The notes beneath the pieces are model-generated. The model made no database searches, was not told the DNA's origin, and worked only from the letters and a program-made list of their open reading frames with translations. DNA of 14,807 nt from UBA6136 sp964386975 (lineage in GTDB: Bacteria > Pseudomonadota > Gammaproteobacteria > Methylococcales > Methylococcaceae), in NCBI GenBank assembly GCA_964386975.1, contig CAYLUS010000050.1, forward strand, positions 1 to 14,807. The letters run 5' to 3'. Below, piece by piece: positions 6,441 through 14,129 of the stretch. The position numbers and the translations under genes are program-made. Numbering within the stretch: the first letter of the stretch is position 1; each line of letters begins with the position of its first letter.

Positions 6441-7866
6441 CGGCCACCCCTTCATCCTCCTTGGCGCGGTCAATCAGGCCCTGGGGCAGTTGCTTGCTGG
6501 GTTTGACCCCAAGATCGCGCAGCAGCTCTGCCTGACGGATCAGGTTGCCACGCCCCTGACTGAACTTCGTCAGCGCACCGGAATAGGCCTTTGAGGCCTG
6601 ATCCAGAGAACGACCCACCGTCTCAAGATCCTGCACGACGCCACAGAGCTTGTCATAGAGTTCACCGCCGCGGCGGGCAATGTCCTGGGCATTGCGGTTC
6701 TGCTGCTCCTGACGCCAGAGATGGGACACCGTCCTGACGACAAACAAGAGGGTGCTGGGACTGACCAGGAGGACATTCCGCTCCCATGCCTCCTGCCAGA
6801 GCTGAGGATCTTCTGAAATCGCCAGCATGTAAGCCGGCTCGATCGGCACGAACAGGATGACAAAATCCAGACAGTCGAGCTGATAGAGGTCCTGGTAGTT
6901 TTTCGAGGAGAGCCCGCGAATATGCTGCTTGAGGGAGTCAAGGTGCCGCTTCAGCTCGATCTCGCGCTCGGGATCGCCAAGGCTGCTGGAGAAGGCCTCG
7001 TAGGCCACCAGGGAGACCTTGGCATCAATCACCAGTTGGCGGTTTTCCGGTAATTTCAAGATGACATCGGGCTGCGCCCGAGAGCCGTCATCGCGCTGAT
7101 GACTGACCTGCGTCTCGTAATGGATGCCGACTTTAAGACCGGCCGCATCCAGGATGCGCTCCAGCACCAGTTCACCCCAGTTGCCCTGAATCTTGGCCTG
7201 CCCCTTGAGCGCCCGGGTCAAGTTGTTGGCATCATCGGAGAGTTGCTGATTGAGGGTCATGAGGTGGCGTACCTGCTGGGCCAGCGCACTGCGCTCCTGG
7301 CCCTCCTTGACATAGACTTCCTCCACCTTGCCCTGAAACGCCTGGATACGCTCCTTCAGGGGATCCAGCAACTGCCGGAGACTGGTCTGGTTGATTTCAT
7401 CAAAACGGCGCGACTTTTCATCCAGAATGTTGGTTGCCAGCACCTGGAACTGCCGCGAGAGCTCTTCCCTCGCCTCCTTGATCTGCACGAGTTGCTGGGC
7501 GTGGCCACTGCGCTCGCTTTCAAGGCGCGTCTCGGCCTCGGTTTGCCGTTGCAAGAGGGCCTGATGCGTCTGGGTCAGCTTCGAAAAGGCCTCCTCCAGC
7601 GCCTCGATACGTGTGGATTTCACCTGCAAGAGGGCCTCTGCATTGCGGGCCTCCAGCTGAAGTCGTTCCTCAAGGATGGCCAACTGAAACCGCAGGGCCT
7701 CGGTTTTGGCGCGCTGGCGCATCAGCAATAAGCCGGTGATCAAAACACCCGCAAAAAAACCCACAAGCGGCAAGAGGCCGCTCTGCAGGGTGGGGTCCAG
7801 AGAAAGGTTCACACCTTCCCCCATCGTCTGCAGCCACCTGCGGGGATCAGGCATCCAAGGGCCCAT
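6418..7866 (-). CDS. rmuC: DNA recombination protein RmuC
   Basis: This 482-residue protein has the RmuC plan: a membrane segment near residues 30-49 (LLPLVGFFAGVLITGLLLM), a long coiled coil to about 215, and a C-terminal RmuC domain from about 225 to 460 containing GNWGELVLERILDAAGL. Gln265-Pro-Asp and Asp281-Ala-Lys fit a PD-(D/E)XK-like nuclease core. RmuC limits inversions at short inverted repeats in E. coli, probably as a membrane-tethered nuclease. The ATG at 7866 has no strong ribosome site; other Met codons at residues 5 and 15 are possible. The gene end overlaps the TetR start, but its function has no obvious link to methanethiol oxidation. Confidence 0.93.
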   Translation of the reverse strand: MGPWMPDPRRWLQTMGEGVNLSLDPTLQSGLLPLVGFFAGVLITGLLLMRQRAKTEALRFQLAILEERLQLEARNAEALLQVKSTRIEALEEAFSKLTQTHQALLQRQTEAETRLESERSGHAQQLVQIKEAREELSRQFQVLATNILDEKSRRFDEINQTSLRQLLDPLKERIQAFQGKVEEVYVKEGQERSALAQQVRHLMTLNQQLSDDANNLTRALKGQAKIQGNWGELVLERILDAAGLKVGIHYETQVSHQRDDGSRAQPDVILKLPENRQLVIDAKVSLVAYEAFSSSLGDPEREIELKRHLDSLKQHIRGLSSKNYQDLYQLDCLDFVILFVPIEPAYMLAISEDPQLWQEAWERNVLLVSPSTLLFVVRTVSHLWRQEQQNRNAQDIARRGGELYDKLCGVVQDLETVGRSLDQASKAYSGALTKFSQGRGNLIRQAELLRDLGVKPSKQLPQGLIDRAKEDEGVADGDQADA

Positions 7867-7965
7867 CCGCCATCCGCTGATCGCCGCAGGGGGCGCCGTA
7901 AAACCCTACCGCTCGTCACGTGCTCATCGGTTTTGATCCTGTCCTCCCGAACCTGCATCCAGCAA

Positions 7966-7994
7966 TTGACCGTTGCGTGGGTTCAAGCAAGAAT
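7966..7994 (+). promoter_or_regulatory. Candidate promoter of the yceI-like gene
   Basis: TTGACC (7966-7971, 5 of 6 consensus) is separated by 17 bases from AAGAAT (7989-7994, 4 of 6). Initiation near 8001 would leave a leader of about 30 bases. It sits in the divergent region between rmuC and the YceI gene, oriented towards the latter. Confidence 0.45.
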
Positions 7995-8031
7995 CATGAC
8001 CCACCTCTCTATTCGATCCGGATTGTAACCC

Positions 8032-8655
8032 ATGGCACTTCCCTCCCTCCCCGGTTCCACGCGCAATGGCCACACTGGCGACAGGCGATCTGCCTTGAGG
8101 CTCCGCTCGATCCTGGTATTGACGCTGGCCCTGCCACTTCAGGCGCAGGCCGAGCGCTACACCCTCGATACCGAGCATAGCCTGCCGGCCTTTGAGGTCA
8201 ACCACCTCGGCTTTTCGACCCAAAGGGGTCGATTTGACCGGGTCCAGGGACAGATCGAACTTGACCTTGTCAACGGCAATGGCACGGTGGAATTCATCAT
8301 TGATGCCGCTTCCATCAGCATGGGCAGCGAGCGGTGGAACACCCACCTTAAAGGCGAGGACTGGTTCGATGTGGCCCGCTATCCCGAAATCCGTTTCAGC
8401 GCGACAGCCCTCACGTTTAGCGACGGTGTACCGGTCGGAGCGAAGGGCGAACTGACCCTTCGTGGCACCCAACGGCCCGTATCGCTCACGATCAGTCACT
8501 TTCACTGCGGAATCCAGCCGATCCTTAAAAAACCGGTGTGTGCCGGTGATATCGAAGCCCATCTCAAGCGCTCGGACTTTGGCATGATCCGCTATCTGCC
8601 AGGGGTTGGCGATGACATTGCGGTTCATGTTCCGGTCGAGGCTTACCGGGAATAA
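8032..8655 (+). CDS. YceI-family periplasmic protein
   Basis: A 207-residue protein with an N-terminal signal (hydrophobic core about residues 26-37, cleavage after QAQA at 40) and then the YceI lipocalin-like fold: YTLDTEHSLPAFEVNHLGFS, a GRF...GQIEL strand, and HLKGEDWFDVARYPEIRF. YceI proteins bind isoprenoid or other amphiphilic ligands in the periplasm. Some are induced by base or osmotic stress, and some act near quinone-linked redox enzymes. The ATG at 8032 lacks a good ribosome site and the signal sequence begins late. A TTG at 8095 giving LRLRSILVL is an alternative start. The stop lies 16 bases before the next gene, so the two may share a transcript. The ligand is unknown. Confidence 0.88.
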   Translation: MALPSLPGSTRNGHTGDRRSALRLRSILVLTLALPLQAQAERYTLDTEHSLPAFEVNHLGFSTQRGRFDRVQGQIELDLVNGNGTVEFIIDAASISMGSERWNTHLKGEDWFDVARYPEIRFSATALTFSDGVPVGAKGELTLRGTQRPVSLTISHFHCGIQPILKKPVCAGDIEAHLKRSDFGMIRYLPGVGDDIAVHVPVEAYRE

Positions 8656-8671
8656 ACGACCGAGCGAGCGG

Positions 8672-10075
8672 ATGCCATCCGTGTTGCCTTTCTCTCAAAT
8701 CCGGCGGCCGGCCTCGGCAGTTGCAGGTGCTCTTTTCCTGCTGTGCGGCTGTTCGGCCGTGATCAGCGTCAGCGAATACCCGTTCAAGCAGATCGCCACC
8801 TTCATCGAAACCGAGACTGGCCTTGAAAAGCCGGTGCTTTCTCCCGTTGAAGTTGAAAACGATCTCATGCGCTTTGCCGACAATTTTGTTGCCGGTGCCA
8901 CCAGTGCCTTTGACACCTTGCGATCCCGGGGCCTTGATACCAATTCCGCGCAGATCCTCAGGTTCCAGATCGCCTTTTTGCAAGACATCTATGGGGTGGC
9001 AACCGGCCCCAATCCCTATGGCAATCTCCTTGACATGGTGACCCTGGTCAGCCTCAGCCGTCTCCAGCTCGAGAGCAACTGGATGCCAGGACTGTGGGGG
9101 GATTCCGCGCGTCCCCTTTTGAAGGTCATGCAACAGAACGAGGCCACGATCTGGAAACTTGCCGGTGACGTCCTCAAGCCCGAGATGCAAAAAGAACTCC
9201 GACAGGCCATCGACCAATGGGGCCGAAACAACCAGCAGATGCAGGGCCTGACAGATATTCGCGCGACCGGCTTTGCCAACGCCATCGCCAAGCATGATCG
9301 GGCCACAGGGCATGGCTCCGGCGCCAGTGTGTTTGATCTTCTGGATATCGACCCCTTAAGCTCACTGGACCCGGCAACCCAGGAGTTGGCCAGAAGCCGG
9401 CGGTTTGCAGAGCGCGCCCTGTTTCTGGCCCAGCGCATGCCGACCGTGTTGCGGCTACAAACCCAGCTGCTGACCCTCGAACTGGCCCGCATTCCAGAGA
9501 TGGAGTCCATGGTCCAGGCCACGGGACGCTTGAGCGTGGCCGCGGAATCCTTGAGTCAAACGGCGGGACAGCTTCCCACCGACATCCGCCGGGAACGTGA
9601 GGCAACCTTGAAGGCGCTGGAGGCGCAAGCAGGCCCGTTGGCAGCGCTTGCGGCACAGGTCCAGAAAACGCTCGAGGCGGGCAACCGGATGTTTGAGTCC
9701 TCAGACCAGACCTTCAAGACCTACTCAGCGCTGCATGCCCAGATTGCACAGGAACCCAAGGATCCGAATGCCCCACCTTTCAACATCAAGGACTATCTTG
9801 ATGTGGCGAGAGAGACGGCAACGACTGCCACGGAACTCAACGCGCTGGTGAGTCAGCTGACCGCCGTCCCCAGTGGATCCCCTGCTGCTGCTGCCGGCGG
9901 AGAGTCAAACCTCGCCCACCTGTCAAAGGAAATGGAAGCCAGAGGCGAGCGTCTGGCAAACCGGCTGCTCTGGACCGGCTTGATCCTGATCGCGGCCGCG
10001 AGTTTTGGCCTGTTTCTGGCGCTCACCGGTGCCCGCTGGGTGGCTCACCGATGGCTCCCTGATCGGGGCCGTTAG
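8672..10075 (+). CDS. Lipoprotein with C-terminal membrane helix, function unknown
   Basis: The start at 8672 (467 residues) places a lipoprotein signal at the N-terminus: hydrophobic 14-26, then LCGC with Cys27 as the likely lipidated residue (Cys25 is the alternative). An upstream ATG at 8606 overlaps the YceI gene and would bury the signal. The middle is predominantly helical and acidic. Residues about 290-350 are Ala/Glu/Gln-rich with coiled-coil character (SLSQTAGQLPTDIRRERE region). A single membrane helix lies at about 432-452 and ends in a basic tail. The protein may therefore be tethered at both ends, or span the periplasm from an inner-membrane helix. The heptad-rich part and C-terminal helix loosely recall proteins annotated as chemotaxis-like, but there is no methyl-accepting signalling hairpin. 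I do not recognise the family. Confidence 0.8.
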   Translation: MPSVLPFSQIRRPASAVAGALFLLCGCSAVISVSEYPFKQIATFIETETGLEKPVLSPVEVENDLMRFADNFVAGATSAFDTLRSRGLDTNSAQILRFQIAFLQDIYGVATGPNPYGNLLDMVTLVSLSRLQLESNWMPGLWGDSARPLLKVMQQNEATIWKLAGDVLKPEMQKELRQAIDQWGRNNQQMQGLTDIRATGFANAIAKHDRATGHGSGASVFDLLDIDPLSSLDPATQELARSRRFAERALFLAQRMPTVLRLQTQLLTLELARIPEMESMVQATGRLSVAAESLSQTAGQLPTDIRREREATLKALEAQAGPLAALAAQVQKTLEAGNRMFESSDQTFKTYSALHAQIAQEPKDPNAPPFNIKDYLDVARETATTATELNALVSQLTAVPSGSPAAAAGGESNLAHLSKEMEARGERLANRLLWTGLILIAAASFGLFLALTGARWVAHRWLPDRGR

Positions 10076-10089
10076 CTCAAGCGCGCTGT

Positions 10090-10446
10090 TCAGTGCAGGA
10101 ACGAGCGGTCGCGCCCCTGGACGGTTCCAAGAATGAGCCAGACGGGCCCCTTCTTGGCGTCATAGCCAAGCGTCCGTTCGCAAAAGTCGATGGCCGCCTT
10201 CGCGCCAACTGCCTCGTTCATGTCATTGAAGTCGAAGACGAGACCATTGGTCGATACGGTCACCGAGCCCGAGCCAAACCCATGATCACGATAATGGTTG
10301 GCGAACCAGCCGACTGCCCCCAAGGCATCGGACTGCTCATCTTCATCCACCTGGGAGAAATCGGCACAGACCACCACCCGACTGTTGTCATCGGGGACGG
10401 CTACAGCGAGCCGCTGTCCATCGCGATCCAAGAGTATGGCTTTCAT
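10090..10446 (-). CDS. Conserved-looking cytoplasmic protein, 118 residues, unknown
   Basis: The protein starts MKAILLDRDGQRLAVAVPDD and has no signal or membrane segment. It is acidic, with alternating strands and helices, and a WFANHYRDHGFG stretch mid-protein. The ribosome site AGAGGT lies 9 bases before ATG 10446. Its stop is 14 bases from that of the preceding + strand gene, a convergent pair. A longer + strand frame (10093-10890) covers the same DNA, but this frame has the better start and more protein-like composition. No family is recognised. Confidence 0.6.
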   Translation of the reverse strand: MKAILLDRDGQRLAVAVPDDNSRVVVCADFSQVDEDEQSDALGAVGWFANHYRDHGFGSGSVTVSTNGLVFDFNDMNEAVGAKAAIDFCERTLGYDAKKGPVWLILGTVQGRDRSFLH

Positions 10447-10588
10447 TCATTTGTACCTCTGCTTCTGGAAGTGGCGACGATACCCTGGAATTTCAAGCAG
10501 TTCATCGGAATTGCAAGGAACAGGTATCATGACTCGGGTGTACGGCACCGCACCTGCCATCTCCATTACTGCAAAAGGACAACCGGTC

Positions 10589-10963
10589 ATGCAGCCTCGG
10601 CTTTCACTTTTCGCCCTCTTCATCCTGCTCGCCGCCTGTCAGGGCACAAAACTGGCGCAGGACCCGGAGGCCATCAAGAAGGCATCGATCATGACCTCCC
10701 GCTGCATCCTCGATTACCCGGAGGTTCCGGGCCAATTGACAGCCCGCCAGAAATGCCTCAACACGGCCTCTGGAACCCTTTTGAACTACTACAATCAAGA
10801 TGTCAGGACGGTCGCCCTCGCCTGTGCCCAGAAACTGACAGAACTGGCGCAGGCCGGGGACACCCGCCAAGTCAACATCAATCAATATGAAACCGCCAAG
10901 CAGCGTCTTCAGATGGAATGCCAATCGGCGGCAAAAGCAAAATTGGGCGAGACGCCCCAATAG
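10589..10963 (+). CDS. Small lipoprotein, 124 residues, unknown
   Basis: The chosen ATG gives a compact lipoprotein signal: MQPRLSLFALFILLAAC with Cys17 in a textbook LAAC lipobox. AAGGA lies about 10 bases upstream. The frame stays open further upstream (an ATG at 10529 is possible), but that would bury the signal. The mature protein is mostly helical and has four further cysteines (in SRCILDY, QKCLNTA, ALACAQK and QMECQS), which could form two disulphides in the periplasm. I do not recognise the family. It is followed after 111 bases by another exported protein on the same strand. Confidence 0.7.
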   Translation: MQPRLSLFALFILLAACQGTKLAQDPEAIKKASIMTSRCILDYPEVPGQLTARQKCLNTASGTLLNYYNQDVRTVALACAQKLTELAQAGDTRQVNINQYETAKQRLQMECQSAAKAKLGETPQ

Positions 10964-11074
10964 CCCCTTACCGCTTCGGGTTGCTGATGAGGTGCTCGCG
11001 CCGGACGGCATCGTCAAGTTGCGGGGCGGCCCGTTGCGGCCTTTGTGCCTGCCAAACTGCCTGAGGTCACCACC

Positions 11075-11740
11075 ATGAACCCCGCTAGTCGCACATACGA
11101 ATCCATCAAACGGCCAACCCGGGCCCCTCTGATGCCGCGCTGCAAGGGGCGCTTGAGACCGATCAGAGGCATTGCCTGGATCGGAATGCTGGCCTTGGTT
11201 CCCCTTGCACTGGCCGGGCCCTTGCGGCCGGACCAGCGACAGACGCTGGAGAGCCTGGAATCACAACTCCTTTCAAATGCGAGCGCAACCGAAGTCCTTG
11301 AGAGCTACTGCCAACGCTATTTTGGCGCTGAACACGCAACGGTGCGGGCGGAAATCCTCAAGCGACAAGACCACGCCAAGGCGAGCAAGACGGTCCTTCG
11401 CACATTGAAGTTAGGCCCCGGAGAGAGTGTGAGTTACCGCAGCGTCCGGCTTCGCTGCGGCGAGATTGCCCTGTCGGAAGCGGATAACTGGTACGTTCCT
11501 GAGCGTCTTACACCGGCCATGAATGAGGCCCTTGCGAAAACGGACATCCCCTTTGGAAAGGTCGTCAAGCCACTTCAATTCCAGCGACAGACACGAAAGA
11601 CACGATGGAACCCAAACATGACTGGCGCATCCGCCAACCCGTGGATCTTTGAAAATCAGGCCCAACTGATCGCTCCGGGGCAGCCGCCCTTCAGCGTGCT
11701 GAGGGAGCGTTATCTGGCCTCCCTCCTTCGCCGCCACTAA
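11075..11740 (+). CDS. Exported protein resembling chorismate lyase-type proteins
   Basis: The ATG at 11075 has TGAGGT 7 bases upstream and is preferred over 11045. The 221-residue product has a basic N-terminus and a hydrophobic segment at about 31-47 ending LALAG, so it is exported or membrane-anchored. Residues 118-172, with SVSYRSVRLRCGE, ADNWYVPERLTPAMN (136-150) and TDIPFGKVVKPLQFQRQ (156-172), recall the chorismate pyruvate-lyase/UTRA-type fold, in which an Arg-rich strand and a PFG turn line the ligand pocket. This resemblance is from pattern memory and is moderate. A true UbiC is cytoplasmic and shorter, so the export signal argues against ubiquinone synthesis. Function unknown. Confidence 0.72.
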   Translation: MNPASRTYESIKRPTRAPLMPRCKGRLRPIRGIAWIGMLALVPLALAGPLRPDQRQTLESLESQLLSNASATEVLESYCQRYFGAEHATVRAEILKRQDHAKASKTVLRTLKLGPGESVSYRSVRLRCGEIALSEADNWYVPERLTPAMNEALAKTDIPFGKVVKPLQFQRQTRKTRWNPNMTGASANPWIFENQAQLIAPGQPPFSVLRERYLASLLRRH

Positions 11741-11950
11741 TCTCGCCTTGCGTTCAGGAAGCACCCCCCTGCAAGGGCGGCGCCCTGGATCTTTCGGCAC
11801 TGAATGCGCGGGCTCCCTCCGATTCAAGCCGCAATGGGCGATTTGAATTGTGTCCCCAATGCGCATGACTGAATCCTGATACCCGCATGGATTGACTGGG
11901 TTTGGATAGAATTCTCTCTCGAACCTAGACTCCCAAATGGAACCCTTCCC

Positions 11951-12430
11951 ATGAAATTTTTTTCTTTGCCAATGATGGGCCTTGCGGCACTTCTCCTCAC
12001 CCAAGGGCACGCCGCCCTGGCCAACTCCAGCGAGAACGACGGCTACATCAAAAGCTGCCTCAAAGCCTGGGGGGAGACCCCGTTTGGAAATCACCCGAGT
12101 TACCGGATGCTGGGCGCGTCCGTGAAGGTGTTCGGGATCGGCCAGAATACCGACGATCTTACGACCAGCACCCGACCGGATCTGGTGCTGGTTGATAGTG
12201 GTGTCAACGTGATGGGCGGATCGACCATGCAGCTCATGAACCCCAATGGCTGGTATTGCTTTATTTCCAATGTCAATGTCATGGGCGGTCTGACCATCAA
12301 GGCCCACTGCAAGTCGCACCTCGCCTCGGCGTCCAACGGCCTGACCGTGGTCGGCGGTGACTCCTCGAACAAGAGCGTCACGGTCCTTGGCAACACCAAG
12401 GTGGAACTGGTCGGCTGCCCTGCAAACTAG
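11951..12430 (+). CDS. Small secreted protein with V-x-V-x-G repeats
   Basis: A 159-residue protein with a Sec signal (residues 1-24, ending AALA). The mature part contains a recurring strand-turn unit: VKVFG (58), VNVMGG (85), VNVMGG (108), LTVVGG (131) and VTVLGN (143). Two central copies are identical and 23 residues apart. This pattern suggests a short right-handed beta-helix or bactofilin-like stack, but outside the cytoplasm. Cysteines at 36, 103, 120 and 156 could form two disulphides. A long minus-strand frame (11411-12532) covers it, but the signal peptide and repeats support this strand. Upstream lie TAGAAT (11907-11912) and a weak ribosome site. Function unknown; a structural or surface role is a guess. 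Confidence 0.75.
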   Translation: MKFFSLPMMGLAALLLTQGHAALANSSENDGYIKSCLKAWGETPFGNHPSYRMLGASVKVFGIGQNTDDLTTSTRPDLVLVDSGVNVMGGSTMQLMNPNGWYCFISNVNVMGGLTIKAHCKSHLASASNGLTVVGGDSSNKSVTVLGNTKVELVGCPAN

Positions 12431-12470
12431 CCGCCATTCCCCGGTAGAACGGGCGCCTGAGCGAAAACCC

Positions 12471-13955
12471 ATGGGCGATGTGTTCCTCATCCGGGCGCAG
12501 TTCCTGGACTTCATCGGCGATCCGCTGGCCACCGATTCCCCACCGGATCGGGCCGTTCGCTTTGTGCCGGACGGGCTGTTGGCAATCGATCAGGAGAGCG
12601 GTCGGATTGTTGACTTTGGAGCCTACGCTGCCTGTGCGCCCCGCTATCAAAAAGCGCCGGATCTCGCGCTGACCGATCGGCTGATTGTTCCAGGCTTCAT
12701 CGACGCCCATGTCCACTATCCGCAACTCAGGATCCCTGGCGCCTATGGCGGTCAATTGTTCGAGTGGTGGTACCGTTGGGTCCTTCCCGAGGAAATCCGC
12801 TTCGAGGATCCCACCTACGCCCGGGCGGTCGCCGACGATTTTCTCGATGAAATGCTGCGGGCGGGGACGACCACCTGCCTTGCATTTACCACCATCCACC
12901 CGGTAGCGACCGAGGCGCTGTTTGATGCCGCGAGCCGGCGCGGCATGCGAATCGTTACCGGCCTGACGGGTCTTGACCTACTGGTACCCGAGCGCTACTC
13001 AATCTCGGCCGAGGCCTATGCCTTTGAAAGCCGTCGCCTCATCCAACGCTACCATGGCAAGGACCGTCTGCTCTATGCCGTGACGCCACGCTACGCGCTT
13101 GGCTGCTCGCATGACATGCTGAACGCCACGCGAGACCTGCTGTTGGAGTTTGAGGGCCTTTGGCTCAATACCCATCTGGCTGAGTGCCCGGCTGAAGTCG
13201 AGGCCGGGCGTGAGCGCTTCACAGACCATGCCGATCTGACCGCCGTGTTCGAGGATTACGGGCTCCTCGGGCCCCGTTTCGTTGGCGGCCATGGGGTCTG
13301 GTTGAGTGACGATGAATTCAGGCGGATCGCCCGATCCGGGGCCGCCATCAGTCACTGCCCCAGCTCCAACCTGTTTCTCGGCAGTGGCCTTTTCAGGACC
13401 GGTAAAGCCTTGGATCCGTCGCAACGCGTGCCGATTGCGCTCGGATCGGACCTTGCCGGAGGACCGGGGCTTTCGCTCATCCGGGTGATGGGCGATGCGT
13501 ATCGGGTGGCCATGCAGAATCAGGTGGCCTGCGAGGCTGTGAAATCTTTAGAAACTCTCGCTACGGGAGTCACAGGTCACCGGCTGGAGGCGCTGCGACT
13601 GCTTTAGCTTGCCCCCGTGGGCGGAGCCGGGGCCCTCCATCTTGAGAATTGGCTGGGCAACTTCGAACCCGGAAAAGAGGCCGATTTCGTGATCATCAAT
13701 CCCCAAAACGGCCCCTCACTCCGAACATGCGCCCAGCATCAGGCGGATCAACAGGCACAGGCAAGCACTCCCCTTGAAGCACTGCGTGACCGCCTGTTCC
13801 GGATGATGATGATGGGGGATGAGGGAGCGATTGAATCGACCTGGGTCTGCGGGCGCCCGGCTGTGATTCGTGGGGTTCCATTGAGCGATCCCGGGGATGC
13901 AGCATCGCCGACGGACTTTGGGCAGCCACACGACTCGCGCATTGACCGCCCTTAA
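12471..13955 (+). pseudogene. guaD: Guanine deaminase, interrupted by an in-frame TAG
   Basis: The frame starting at ATG 12471 encodes an amidohydrolase matching guanine deaminase (guanine to xanthine plus ammonia, purine salvage): HVH (His80, His82) after GFIDA, THLAE (His235), GGHGVW (His274), the SNLFLGSGLF signature, and GSD with Asp327, all expected zinc and catalytic residues. After 378 codons TAG occurs at 13605. The same frame then continues without shift to TAA at 13953, encoding GGAGALHLENWLGNFEPGKEADFVII and the family C-terminus (RLFRMMMMGDEG). Aligned by eye, the TAG replaces a tyrosine of the EAFYLATLGGA-type motif. Uninterrupted length would be about 494, longer than the usual 430-450, partly from an extra ~18 codons before the TAG. 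Either the gene is inactivated, the TAG is read through, or the base is a sequencing error. Confidence 0.8.
13605..13607 (+). other. In-frame TAG within guanine deaminase
   Basis: The codon lies in the sequence HRLEALRLL-TAG-LAPVGGAGAL. Both sides are in the same frame and both match guanine deaminase. A single base change from TAC or TAT would restore a tyrosine. The distal fragment could start at GTG 13617, but it would lack the active site. Confidence 0.75.
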
Positions 13956-13966
13956 AGAGGGGCGGT
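13945..13966 (+). terminator. Hairpin across the guanine deaminase stop codon
   Basis: ACCGCCC (13945-13951) and GGGCGGT (13960-13966) pair perfectly around an 8-base loop containing the TAA (13953-13955). No U-tract follows directly (GTCGCAACA), so this is a possible terminator or mRNA-stabilising stem rather than a clear intrinsic terminator. A run of seven T's on the + strand comes much later, at 14097-14103. Confidence 0.4.
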
Positions 13967-14129
13967 TGTCGCAACACGCTTGGAAACGAGGCCAAAACAA
14001 GCGAGTGGCTGAGTGGAAGTGGGGGGACTCAGCAGATTCTTAAAGCTGCGGCAACCGCTTTCCGATTACACCACAGACCGACAAAATTGGACACTCTTTT
14101 TTTATTAACCCCATGATCCAAATGGGATT

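Noticed and set aside
10093..10890. A 265-residue + strand frame
   Set aside because: It runs antisense through the 118-residue gene and overlaps the 124-residue lipoprotein in another frame. It has no signal, motif or convincing start.
11892..11912. TTGACT and TAGAAT as a promoter for the repeat protein
   Set aside because: The hexamers are only 9 bases apart, too close for a sigma-70 promoter. TAGAAT alone is weak evidence.
11411..12532. A 373-residue minus-strand frame
   Set aside because: It covers two + strand genes that have signal peptides, good starts and (for one) internal repeats. The minus translation shows no domain.
14004..14078. tRNA-Ser-like string GAGTGGCTGAGTGG followed by a possible anticodon stem
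   Set aside because: No acceptor-stem pairing, no GGTTCGAATCC T-arm and no consistent anticodon loop are visible. It is a chance or highly decayed resemblance.
14107..14129. Hairpin near a T-run as an intrinsic terminator for the minus-strand lipoprotein
   Set aside because: The T-run (14097-14103) is on the + strand and upstream of the stem in that direction. On the minus strand the stem is followed by A's, so it does not form an intrinsic terminator either way.
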